Assembly: GCA_943787265.1 (NCBI GenBank)
Contig: CALSLT010000017.1
Location: 496,001-560,000, forward strand
Origin: an uncultured Planctomycetaceae bacterium
Lineage (GTDB): Bacteria > Planctomycetota > Planctomycetia > Planctomycetales > Planctomycetaceae
Direction of reading: 5' to 3'
Length of the DNA stretch: 64,000 nucleotides
Shown here: positions 26,101 to 33,036 of the stretch, piece after piece
How positions within the stretch are numbered: position 1 is the first letter of the stretch
How the letters are laid out: every line of letters begins with the position of its first letter
Translations under genes and position numbers: made by a program
Notes under the pieces: generated by a model
Told to the model about the DNA's origin: nothing
The model's input: only the letters and a program-made list of their open reading frames with translations
The model's database searches: none

Positions 26101-27128
26101 TCGTACGGAGCACGTCCTGTCAGCAGTTTGCAGAGTGTGGCGCCAAGACTGTAGATGTCCGCTCGGATGTCGATTTGACTTGTCCAGTCAAGAGTTTCCG
26201 GAGCCATGTAGTCGGTCGTGCCCATGACCTGGCCCGTTGACGTGAGAGCATCGTCGGTTGCCTCGTCGAGCAGTGCGAGTCCCAGGTCGAGAATCTTCAC
26301 GCAGGGGGCTTTCCTCACGGAGTGAGGAGCCACAGTGGCACGACACTCCGTGTCGTTAGCCCCGCCGTTCTGAGTTGCGCACAACATCAGATTCGCCGGT
26401 TTAACATCGCGATGCACAAACCCGTTTTCGTGAGCATGCTGCAACCCATTCGCCGCCTGACGAACCAGTTCGCACGCGTCAGCAGCCGGCAAAGGGCCCC
26501 GCTGTCGAACGAGGCTCGATAGATCAACCCCGTCGAGATACTCCATCACCAGATACTGAACGCCGTCGTCCTCGTCGGCATCGGTGGCTCGGACGATGTT
26601 GGGATGTTCCAACTGCCCGACAGCCTTCATCTCGCGTTCAAAACGTGCGATCGCGTCTGGTTGGCTCATCCGCCTGCCGTGCAGAATCTTGACGGCAACA
26701 GTCCGCCCCAGCTTGGAGTGGGTCGCACGATAAACGCTGCCCATGCCGCCGGTGCCGATCTCCGCTCCCAGCTCGTACGGGCCGAGCATTGACGGTGGAC
26801 TCACTCGCTCAGCGATATCGTTCACTTCGGAACCGGGCGCAGAACTCGACGATCGCTCCGGGATCTGTCGAGCACGCTCAACTGCCTGCAGACAGGCGTC
26901 TTCAGCTTCGAAACTCTGATCCTTCTGAACGGTCCGGATCTCGGCCAGAACGGGCAGGAGATCACCGTGATCCTGGGTTTCGTCGCTATCGACAACCGTC
27001 GTCATCAGCTCGCTGCAACTCTGACAGTCCTGAATATGCAACGACAATTCCTGATCCCGCGCAGGGACCAGCCGCTCATTCAGAAAATCGCGGATTTCAT
27101 CCACACTCGGACAGGCGCGTTCATCCAT
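23196..27128 (-). CDS. Receptor-like Ser/Thr kinase with zinc-finger N-terminus, beta-helix ectodomain and SUMF1/FGE domain
   Basis: A 1310-residue membrane kinase. Residues 1-45 carry an anti-sigma-like HIQDCQSC zinc-binding motif (H31, C35, C38). The kinase domain (about 116-410) has the glycine loop GTGGMGSV, VAVKIL, HRDVKPAN (239-246), DLG (281-283) in place of DFG, and an APE motif. Between HRDVKPAN and DLG there is a 25-residue insertion, most of it encoded by a REP element at 26304-26364. One membrane helix (about 447-467) leads to a long glycine-rich, FhaB-like beta-helix ectodomain (about 490-1040). A formylglycine-generating-enzyme (SUMF1) fold follows (about 1080-1305; MPPGEFLMGAPDDDS, RLPTDAEWEYACRAGT). 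It lies directly downstream of an ECF sigma gene, suggesting one signalling module. The insertion may impair or modify kinase activity. Confidence 0.88.
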   Translation of the reverse strand: MDERACPSVDEIRDFLNERLVPARDQELSLHIQDCQSCSELMTTVVDSDETQDHGDLLPVLAEIRTVQKDQSFEAEDACLQAVERARQIPERSSSSAPGSEVNDIAERVSPPSMLGPYELGAEIGTGGMGSVYRATHSKLGRTVAVKILHGRRMSQPDAIARFEREMKAVGQLEHPNIVRATDADEDDGVQYLVMEYLDGVDLSSLVRQRGPLPAADACELVRQAANGLQHAHENGFVHRDVKPANLMLCATQNGGANDTECRATVAPHSVRKAPCVKILDLGLALLDEATDDALTSTGQVMGTTDYMAPETLDWTSQIDIRADIYSLGATLCKLLTGRAPYDDGKPRSQMQKLKALATREPTPISNHRSDLSKELVDIIGRMLACSPNDRYATPHEVAEALLDHTVGNDLAALLDSADADQAGANQSVASVVHRPPEPAKPATRAGGFLGAAIAAFAIVVLVVVIQRNSASTPSNPKVPSPEVAKSNSIRLEDRTLIFEDRDDSAIDITVRTEGPRLVLHREVGVFDASLGEGDGTTTFSIDTSEFEAFRMQLGQGDDQLTLEDISGINGDVLIDSGKGDDRIEVRGVIELGESSLTVNVARIFTFAKSQISAVGNGSIRLNAIVQSASEPGAAILVNGNSSINTEHGDITLSGDASSHAELPINGVFLESSSIATESGAVMLRGRASTGVDEHKYWGVAINYNASVSSTGTGAGVGRISIDGVGGVGGGHNQGIHILQSAIHSHTAEIYLSGHGGSGLNRNDGIRMETSTIASHDGSIRISGTGGSGGTDGDSCLGVAIIVDAHVRTTGQGHILIDGVGGRDGRAGAENHIGVDFGSSRSTGLMATIRSANGNVTLKGRGGSGASRGVVFGGDVISDEGTVSIQGEGAGGAADVQWTDGVIGDDTSNGDIKLIADSLNITGGAMVTSGQVVVQTRTDEMALHLTDEPNANYIAANGLSAFSSRIGSLTIHDQRGHDWRRRSFDGQLQWFQLINGIETKPLTVEPSFSVSPAADAPPLAVAPFTTADAKEHQKAWADHLGSSVERVNSLGMRLRLMPPGEFLMGAPDDDSNAGDNEKPQHRVRLTRPFWMCETEVTTQQFAVFVADTDYVTEAETDGGGAYLIGKQARDSTLIWNRYNDNPSFLEYPVRNVSWTDATEFCEWLSKKEGRTYRLPTDAEWEYACRAGTTSRYSFGEDFDPDLASAKITSSVDLRRVAQFPANPFGLYDMHGNADEMCLDGRRDYTTESAINPVGPLDESLSPVVRGGSVTSWTGAVSSSARNCGHSRLSPGKFFATAVKSFRVVMLPDDR
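26304..26364 (+). repeat. REP element, in-frame inside the kinase gene
   Basis: Same unit as the RAYT-flanking copies: hairpin 1 CCTCAC-GGA-GTGAGG, linker AGCCACAGTGGC, hairpin 2 ACGACAC-TCC-GTGTCGT, with outer GGGGCT/AGCCCC arms. Hairpin 1 differs from the other copies at both partners of one pair (G-C to T-A), which keeps pairing. Read on the minus strand it encodes kinase residues of about 255-275 without a stop. Confidence 0.9.
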
Positions 27129-27256
27129 AATGGACCTGCAGTTCGAAAGCTCGGCAAGTACTGGCCACCGTCCTCGATGAAACGTTGAGAAAAGGGCACA
27201 ACTGAAAGAACGGAATCATGTGGAACTGATTCTCCAGGAAACGCCCATTTTCACAA

Positions 27257-27853
27257 TCAATCGACATCCATCACCTGACGCAACTTCTTCAGGACTCGCG
27301 TCTTAGACTTATAAACCGACGAAACCGTAATTCCGAGACTCGCTGCCACATCGACGGCACGATCTCCATGAATCGCTGTCCGCTCAAACGACTCCCAGAC
27401 CTGCGTTTCGAAGTCGGGACGCAGGATTTCGAGGAATCGTCTACAGAGCATGGAGCGTTCATTCGGCAGGATATCGCTGTCGCTCAGCTCGCCAGGAACG
27501 GGAGCGTCATCGTCAGGAAAGTCCCGAATGCGAATCTGCCCGGTCGTTCCACCCCGAGCCAGAGCTCCTCCGTCGCTCGCTCGAAAGTGATCCGCGATCG
27601 CGTGCCGAGTAATCGTGCGAAGCCACCCCCGAAAAGTGTCCGATTTCTGTTCGCGGCGAAATTTCTCGATCGCCATCGAGACAGTCAGAAACACAGTCTG
27701 CACCAGATCGCTCGCGTCATGTTCGCTAAGCCCACGAACTCGACACCATGAATAAACCAACGGGCCGTAGGCATCGACAAGCTGCTCCCAGGCAGTCGCT
27801 TCCTGCAATTTCACTCGTTGGATCAGACTGGTCGATGTTGGCAGATCGGGCAT
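27257..27853 (-). CDS. ECF-type RNA polymerase sigma factor
   Basis: A 198-residue sigma-70 family protein of the extracytoplasmic function group. Region 2 spans about 20-95 (AWEQLVDAYGPLVYSWCRVRG, then DLVQTVFLTV and FRGWLRTITRHAIADHFR). Region 4 spans about 135-195 with a helix-turn-helix DVAASLGITVSSVYKSKTRVLKKLR. It is read 128 bp upstream of the zinc-finger receptor kinase on the same strand, so the kinase is the likely partner or regulator in place of a classical anti-sigma factor. It is a clear paralogue of the sigma gene at 62798, which also precedes a zinc-finger kinase. Confidence 0.92.
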   Translation of the reverse strand: MPDLPTSTSLIQRVKLQEATAWEQLVDAYGPLVYSWCRVRGLSEHDASDLVQTVFLTVSMAIEKFRREQKSDTFRGWLRTITRHAIADHFRASDGGALARGGTTGQIRIRDFPDDDAPVPGELSDSDILPNERSMLCRRFLEILRPDFETQVWESFERTAIHGDRAVDVAASLGITVSSVYKSKTRVLKKLRQVMDVD

Positions 27854-27893
27854 GTGATCCGTTCGGCTGATTCGCTGACGGTATTCGTTTTAC

Positions 27894-27921
27894 GGTGGCA
27901 CGTGACGCCATTGCGTCAGCC
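27894..27921. repeat. Short palindromic repeat related in layout to the REP family
   Basis: GGTGGCACG is followed by the hairpin TGACGC-CATT-GCGTCA (27903-27918) and GCCC. The frame GTGGCACG...GCCC is shared with the RAYT-associated REPs but the stem sequence differs, so it may be a second REP family. It lies between dnaJ and the sigma gene. Confidence 0.5.
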
Positions 27922-27932
27922 CGACTCTTACT

Positions 27933-28841
27933 CTACCAGCGGTCTTCCCGCAGGTCTTCCGGATGAATCTCCGCGAATTCTTCGAGCAGTTCTCGCGAGC
28001 GATCGTCCAGCTCTTTCGGGACGACGATTTGCAGGATCGCGTACAGGTCGCCGGGGGCGTTGCTCTTTCGGTTGACGATGCCTTTGCCGCGAAGTCTCAA
28101 CCGTGTTCCACTCGCCGAACCGGGCGGCACGGTTACCGTAACCAGGCCCTCGCTGAGTGTTGGAACGTCGACCTTGGCACCAAGCGCCGCCTCAGCCAGC
28201 GAAATCGGAACGTCGACCAGCAGGTTGGAAGCGTCTCGTCGGAAGTAGGGGTGAGGTGCAACTCGAATCTTGACCATCAGGTCGCCGTTCGGTCCACCGC
28301 CCATTCCAGGATGTCCCTGCCCGGAAAGCCGAATCACGCTGCCGCTGTCGACTCCGGCCGGAATTCGTGCGGTGATCTGCTCCGGCTTCCCCGCGGTATT
28401 AACAGTCAGGCTGTAACTGCCACCTTCGGCCGCCGTGTTAAACGGAACGTCGATCGTTGTTTCGACGTCCTGGCCTTTCCGAGCCCGCGACGCTCGACGA
28501 CCGCCGCCACCACCGAAGAGATCGCCGAAGTCAAAGCCGCCGCCACCTCCACCAAACAGATCGCCAAGATCAACCTGCTGACCACCGCCAAAAGGTGAAC
28601 CACCGCCGCGTCCGCCGCCCTGAAACGCTGCGTGCCCAAATCGGTCGTATTTCTGCCGTTTTTCAGCGTCACCGAGAGCGGAGTACGCTTCCTGAACTTC
28701 CTTGAACTTTTCAGCCGCGACCTTGTCGTCGGGCTTGCTGTCAGGGTGGTTTTCCTTCGAGAGCTTCCGGTAAGCCTTCTTGATGTCAGCGTCAGACGCA
28801 TTTCGAGAAACGCCCAGCACCTGATAAAAGTCTTCCGCCAT
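27933..28841 (-). CDS. DnaJ/CbpA-type co-chaperone without zinc fingers
   Basis: A 302-residue Hsp40 that would deliver substrates to DnaK and stimulate its ATPase. The J domain (residues 1-68) has FYQVLGVSRNASDADIKKAYR and His-Pro-Asp at 32-34. A Gly/Phe-rich linker (about 75-125) follows, then the C-terminal substrate-binding domain (NTAGKPEQITARIPAGVDSGSVIRLSG and later VDVPTLSEGLVTVTVPPG). The CxxCxGxG zinc-finger region of DnaJ is absent, which makes it CbpA-type. The start at 28841 is chosen because MAEDFYQ is the usual J-domain beginning; the frame extends 12 codons further. No dnaK or grpE is adjacent. Confidence 0.93.
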   Translation of the reverse strand: MAEDFYQVLGVSRNASDADIKKAYRKLSKENHPDSKPDDKVAAEKFKEVQEAYSALGDAEKRQKYDRFGHAAFQGGGRGGGSPFGGGQQVDLGDLFGGGGGGFDFGDLFGGGGGRRASRARKGQDVETTIDVPFNTAAEGGSYSLTVNTAGKPEQITARIPAGVDSGSVIRLSGQGHPGMGGGPNGDLMVKIRVAPHPYFRRDASNLLVDVPISLAEAALGAKVDVPTLSEGLVTVTVPPGSASGTRLRLRGKGIVNRKSNAPGDLYAILQIVVPKELDDRSRELLEEFAEIHPEDLREDRW

Positions 28842-28924
28842 TTTGAACAAACTCGCTGATTGCCGCCGTTGAAACATTGGCCCGTGATGAATTGATTTGG
28901 AATTTGTTGTCTGAAGAAAATCCT

Positions 28925-29371
28925 TCAGCCCAACAAGTGCGCCAATACTTTCTGCCAGTCAGAAAACTGCTGACTGCCGAAGTGAATCAGCTCGCCCGCA
29001 AACGATTCCTGCCCATTTCCTGATGATCGATCATCAATCAGGAAGTCGCCCTTCAGAAGACTCTTGTCGGGTGACAGTATCAGTTTCTTCGTAAATTCGT
29101 ACCCAAACTGAGACTCGATCCACAGTCTCTTCTCAGTGTACGACAAAGGGTTTCGTGTCGAAGGGGCACTCAAAACGAAAACTCGGTAGTACTTACGAAG
29201 TTCGTTCACCGAATCGACAGCATCAGAAATTGGAGCAAGCGTCTCGAAGAACCCGGCGATACTTTGAGGGTAAGCGACATCGGGCTGCAGGCCTCTCATG
29301 CGACGATGTGCGCCGCTGAAGTCACACAGGACGTCATCCATGTCGACGAATACGAGTTGCTTCTCTGACAT
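28925..29371 (-). CDS. HAD-family 5'(3')-deoxyribonucleotidase-like protein
   Basis: A 148-residue HAD phosphatase. The first motif VFVDMDDVLCDF supplies nucleophile Asp10 and acid/base Asp12. A second motif is VFVLSAPS, and a late KGDFLIDDR provides the lysine and the metal-binding acidic pair. The DMDDVLxDF form is typical of the NT5C-type nucleotidases that dephosphorylate deoxyribonucleoside monophosphates. Length is slightly short for that family (about 180-200). It lies between dnaJ and the isochorismatase-ThuA gene, all on the minus strand, but the gaps do not prove an operon. Confidence 0.8.
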   Translation of the reverse strand: MSEKQLVFVDMDDVLCDFSGAHRRMRGLQPDVAYPQSIAGFFETLAPISDAVDSVNELRKYYRVFVLSAPSTRNPLSYTEKRLWIESQFGYEFTKKLILSPDKSLLKGDFLIDDRSSGNGQESFAGELIHFGSQQFSDWQKVLAHLLG

Positions 29372-29497
29372 ACTCTGTTGCTGAAATTCGGAAATACGAT
29401 TGGTACTGACGTGCGGAAGTTTAGCCAGTTCTTCACGAAAAGCAGGCCTGCCGCCTGAGACTGCTGCGCCTCGGAAAAGACCGATTTGATACGGATT

Positions 29498-31117
29498 TCA
29501 GTCCTTGCTCGCAGCCCAGCGGACGGCGTTGGCCAGGAGTTTGCGGAATTCCGGCTGAGCGAAATCGTCAATGTGGCCGAGAGACGTGTAAAACGCCTTT
29601 CCGCCGAATTTCGTTCGGTTTGCCCAGGCGATCGTTTCCGGAGCCTTGTCAGGGATCGCTCCAACGAGCAACGGCGTCGTTGAATTCGCCAGCGGATTGA
29701 CGATGTACAGTGAGCCTTTGCCTTTGATCGAGTCTGCTTTGACACCCTTCAGGATTCGGTGCGAGGCAGCGTTGGCTGCGACGGTGATGGAAACTTCGGG
29801 GCCACGTCCGTAATGATTGGTGTAGCTGCCTCCGAAAATGTCAGCGTCCCAGGTGTCCCACGATTCGAGGCCCTCTGGAGCGGCCTGCTTCCTGAGGAGC
29901 AAGGCGTGATTGGCCGTTCGAATTCCGACGATCGGTTTTCCGCTTTCGAGATACTTTCGGACAACCGTCATCTGAGTGGGCGGCAGCACTCGCCGACGCA
30001 CACTCAGCAACAGAACGTCCGCTTCGTTCAGCACATCGATGCCGGGCAGATCGTTTCGCTCCTTTTCGTTGGCAAAGACAAAGCTGACGCGAAACTCTTT
30101 GCCAAGATGATCGAGCGCGAACGGCGGCAGAGTTTCGTTGGTTCGATATTCCTGCTCGGCAATGACGATCGCGACGTGCGGACGAGTGTCCTTCTTAAAT
30201 CGAAACGGCTTTCCGCCCAGAATCTGGTTGCTGGTGATCGTCGGGCAAACCCACTTTTCGATGTGCTCGACGATGAGGTCCGTTCCGGTGAAGTGGCTGA
30301 CGTACGGACTCATTTTCGGGTTGTACATCGTGTCAGTCATGTCGCGCATCAGGACGACGTTCTTCCCATTCTTCGCCATCTGCCGAAGGCCAAACGGACG
30401 ACCGAGCACGCACATGTTGGTGTGCACGCCCAGCAGGATGACGTTTCTGCGATCGTTGCGTTCGAGGATGCTCCAGATTTCCTCGCCGTCGTCGCTGATG
30501 AAGTCGCGTTGGGCGTCGATTTCGAGTGCCGCCATTTGAGCCTTCCACGGAGCCTTTGGATTTCGCCCCATCGAAGCCAGCTTCTTCGCCCACGCGGCGT
30601 GCTCTTCAAGATCGTCGTCCTCGCCGCCGTCGGACTGATCGATCGGGTACTTACCTCGTTCTTCTTCCGGAATCCTGTAGCACCACTTGCCAATTTCGAT
30701 CGGCAGGTTGTCGACGCGTTTGATCGACTGAGCTCTCTTCCGAGCGGCGTGGTCAGCGTAAGTTGCCGTGCAACTGCTCGGAGCGTGAATGATGATCGCC
30801 CCTCGGTCGCGAGCGTTCTTGAGCACTTCGTTCATGCGAGGAGCCATCTCGGTCCCTCGCCGCACAGCGTTCAGGCAGTGATGATAATCCCACATGTCGC
30901 AGACGATGATTGCCGTCTGATTCGCATGCCAGGTTTCAGGACGAGTGACCGTGTGAAACCGTCCACTGCCTTCCGCCGTTTCGGTTCGGCTGCGAAGTTG
31001 GAGCTTCAGAGACTCGCCTTCGGCCGCTTCAGCGCCAGAGGGCATTCCGAGCGTCACGAGAAGCACGGCGGAAGCCGCCATTATTGAACTGAAGATGTTT
31101 TGAACCGGTTTTCGCAT
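29498..31117 (-). CDS. Secreted isochorismatase-like hydrolase fused to a ThuA domain
   Basis: A 539-residue exported protein. The signal peptide is MRKPVQNIFSSIMAASAVLLV... ending near GAEAAEG. The first half is an isochorismatase/nicotinamidase-like cysteine hydrolase with VCDMWD (Asp), GVHTNMCVLGRPFG (catalytic Cys) and a central charged insert. The second half, from about FRFKKDTRPHVAIVIAEQEY, is a ThuA (trehalose utilisation-like, glutamine amidotransferase-fold) domain with GIRTANHAL and FYTSLGHIDDF. Planctomycetes carry many secreted ThuA and DUF1080 proteins linked to polysaccharide use. A DUF1080 gene lies divergently upstream, 230 bp away. The ATG at 31117 is preferred over an upstream start because it begins the signal peptide. 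Substrate unknown. Confidence 0.87.
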   Translation of the reverse strand: MRKPVQNIFSSIMAASAVLLVTLGMPSGAEAAEGESLKLQLRSRTETAEGSGRFHTVTRPETWHANQTAIIVCDMWDYHHCLNAVRRGTEMAPRMNEVLKNARDRGAIIIHAPSSCTATYADHAARKRAQSIKRVDNLPIEIGKWCYRIPEEERGKYPIDQSDGGEDDDLEEHAAWAKKLASMGRNPKAPWKAQMAALEIDAQRDFISDDGEEIWSILERNDRRNVILLGVHTNMCVLGRPFGLRQMAKNGKNVVLMRDMTDTMYNPKMSPYVSHFTGTDLIVEHIEKWVCPTITSNQILGGKPFRFKKDTRPHVAIVIAEQEYRTNETLPPFALDHLGKEFRVSFVFANEKERNDLPGIDVLNEADVLLLSVRRRVLPPTQMTVVRKYLESGKPIVGIRTANHALLLRKQAAPEGLESWDTWDADIFGGSYTNHYGRGPEVSITVAANAASHRILKGVKADSIKGKGSLYIVNPLANSTTPLLVGAIPDKAPETIAWANRTKFGGKAFYTSLGHIDDFAQPEFRKLLANAVRWAASKD

Positions 31118-31237
31118 TGTCGACGCCCTTCTCCGAACAGAACATGGAAGCGAGCATTGTGGTTTCGCGAGGGGCTGATCGACAAGGAAGCGGCAGAAGC
31201 CGCCCGGTGACAACCTTCCAGGCACAAGCTGAAATTC

Positions 31238-31315
31238 CGCGCAAAGGCGCTGAGACTTTAAGATGCGCAAAGGCTTTGCAAGACTTTGTGTCTTTCCGAC
31301 TTTGCGCTGAGACGA
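31238..31315. repeat. Widespread AAAGGCGCTGAGAC-type intergenic repeat
   Basis: GCGCAAAGGC occurs twice (about 31239 and 31266), followed by GACTTTGTGTCTTTCCGACTT and TGCGCTGAGAC. These phrases resemble a repeat I know from planctomycete and other genomes. It lies between the divergent ThuA fusion and DUF1080 genes. Confidence 0.4.
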
Positions 31316-31347
31316 CCGACTGAACTCAATTCTGAAGAATCAAAACA

Positions 31348-32928
31348 ATGATCTCACAGACTGCTCGAACCGGCATTCAAACGCTCGTCGTAATCGCGCT
31401 GCTCTTTTTGAACAGTCAGTTTGCAATTGCCCAGGATGTTCCGGAAGTCCCGCCTCGTAAAGGGCGATCGTCAAACATTCGCCTGTTTAATGGCAAAGAT
31501 TTGAGCGGCTGGCTCGGCGATCAGAAATACTGGAGCGTCGAAGACGGCGAGATCGTTGGCCGTAACACGGAACCGATGCCCTTCAGCAGTTACTTGTTGA
31601 CCGAAGTCGACTTCTCCGACTTTCGACTGACGTTTGATTTCAAACTCGTGCAGTCGGAAATGCACTCCGGCATCGCGTTGTGGGGAAAAGTGGATCCTGA
31701 AAAAGACGGCCCATTCGCTTACGTCGGGCCGTTGGTGATGTTTCCTTCGAATTATGGAATCTGGGATCTTTTCGGCCGCAAGAAAATTCACGACAACGCG
31801 GATAAGGCCAAAGCGGTCGGCCACCAGCACGACTGGAACCGTATCGAGATCCTCGCACAGGGAAATCGAATTCGAATCGTGTTAAACGGAACATTGATCT
31901 CCGATTGGCGTGACCCCGAACCGGACCGACTACTCGCCGGACCGATCGGCCTGCAGTTGCATTCAAATCCGGTTCCACAGGAAGTCCGTTTTCGAAAGCT
32001 GTTACTGGAGACGTTTCCCGAAGATCGCCTGACGACTCTTCCCAGCGAAGCGAGGATCGAAATCGTCGGTATTCGCAAGCTGGATTTGAACGTCGCGCCC
32101 GACGCTCCTGAAGTCTGGACCAGACATCCCGAAGTCGTCATTCCCGACGACGTGCTTGCGCCAGTTCGACGTTTGGGATTCAAGCCCTTCCTTGCTGGAA
32201 TTCGACCAGAAGAACGAGACGCTTACTATGCAGTTTTGCAGAAGGCTCGTGAACTCGACCTGTCGACTATGAAGAAAGCGGCAAGTGAGTTCCGGCATAA
32301 AAGGCAGAGCGAAGCATTCGGTGGTAAGTACAAAGACCGACCCGCCTACGATTTTCCGGACTTTGTCGATCTCTACGACACACCGGATTTGTATCACGGA
32401 AAGCTGGTTACGTTGCAGGGGCACCTGAGAAAAATCAGCTCGTTCTCACCAGACGAGAATCCGTACGGGATCGAGGGGCAACTCTGGGAAGGCTGGCTGT
32501 ACGACCCGCACGGCCAGAATCATCCGGCTGTGATCATCAGCACGGACCGCGACGACAGTATTGGGGAAGGCACTGAGATCGTGGTTGATCACGTTTCAGT
32601 GACTGGATACTTTTTCAAAAACTACGGATTTGAAGCACAGGATGCCTTCCGCTTTGCTCCGATGTTGATCGCTCAGAAGATAGAACATCGTCCGCCGACT
32701 GAATCGATCAACCCGTTCAATCTCGGCCTCAGCGCCAAGATGCAGTTGCTTGTCGCTGCTGTCGCCACGCTAATGGTCGGCCGTTTTGGTCTGCGAGTCT
32801 GGAAGCATTCCAAAGCTGACGAAGCCAAACGCCGCGAGACTCGAGAGATCGCCGCCGCCGAGGAATCGGAACCAACTTTTGACAACATCGTCGACAACGG
32901 CGGCGTGCCGGAATTTCTGGAGGATTGA
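31348..32928 (+). CDS. Secreted DUF1080 (3-keto-disaccharide hydrolase-type) protein with C-terminal membrane helix
   Basis: A 526-residue protein with a signal peptide (to about residue 29, AIAQD). The DUF1080 concanavalin-like fold is shown by IRLFNGKDLSGWLGDQKYW, SDFRLTFDFKLVQSEMHSGI and HDWNRIEILAQGNRIRIVLNG (residues 45-225). The middle (about 240-450) is a second, unrecognised domain ending in an OB-like strand set (GKLVTLQGHLRKISSF). A helix at about 463-485 is followed by a charged tail, so the protein is probably anchored with its bulk outside the cytoplasm. Divergent from the ThuA fusion; a shared sugar-related role is inference. Confidence 0.85.
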   Translation: MISQTARTGIQTLVVIALLFLNSQFAIAQDVPEVPPRKGRSSNIRLFNGKDLSGWLGDQKYWSVEDGEIVGRNTEPMPFSSYLLTEVDFSDFRLTFDFKLVQSEMHSGIALWGKVDPEKDGPFAYVGPLVMFPSNYGIWDLFGRKKIHDNADKAKAVGHQHDWNRIEILAQGNRIRIVLNGTLISDWRDPEPDRLLAGPIGLQLHSNPVPQEVRFRKLLLETFPEDRLTTLPSEARIEIVGIRKLDLNVAPDAPEVWTRHPEVVIPDDVLAPVRRLGFKPFLAGIRPEERDAYYAVLQKARELDLSTMKKAASEFRHKRQSEAFGGKYKDRPAYDFPDFVDLYDTPDLYHGKLVTLQGHLRKISSFSPDENPYGIEGQLWEGWLYDPHGQNHPAVIISTDRDDSIGEGTEIVVDHVSVTGYFFKNYGFEAQDAFRFAPMLIAQKIEHRPPTESINPFNLGLSAKMQLLVAAVATLMVGRFGLRVWKHSKADEAKRRETREIAAAEESEPTFDNIVDNGGVPEFLED

Positions 32929-32965
32929 TGAGTGCGACGTTGCCCTCATTGGCATTCACGGTGTT

Positions 32966-33015
32966 GTAGCCGGACTCGCAAGAGTTCGGGCCCGAAGTGT
33001 TGCCACTCCGGCTAC
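32966..33015. repeat. 50-bp palindromic repeat, possible bidirectional terminator
   Basis: The two 25-bp arms start GTAGCCGGACTCGCAAGAGT and end GTGTTGCCACTCCGGCTAC. They pair with about five mismatches, meeting at CGGG/CCCG. It lies between the stop of the DUF1080 gene and the stop of the converging gene at 33037. A related half copy is at 8615-8640. Confidence 0.7.
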
Positions 33016-33036
33016 AGACTAATTCCATGTGTGCGT

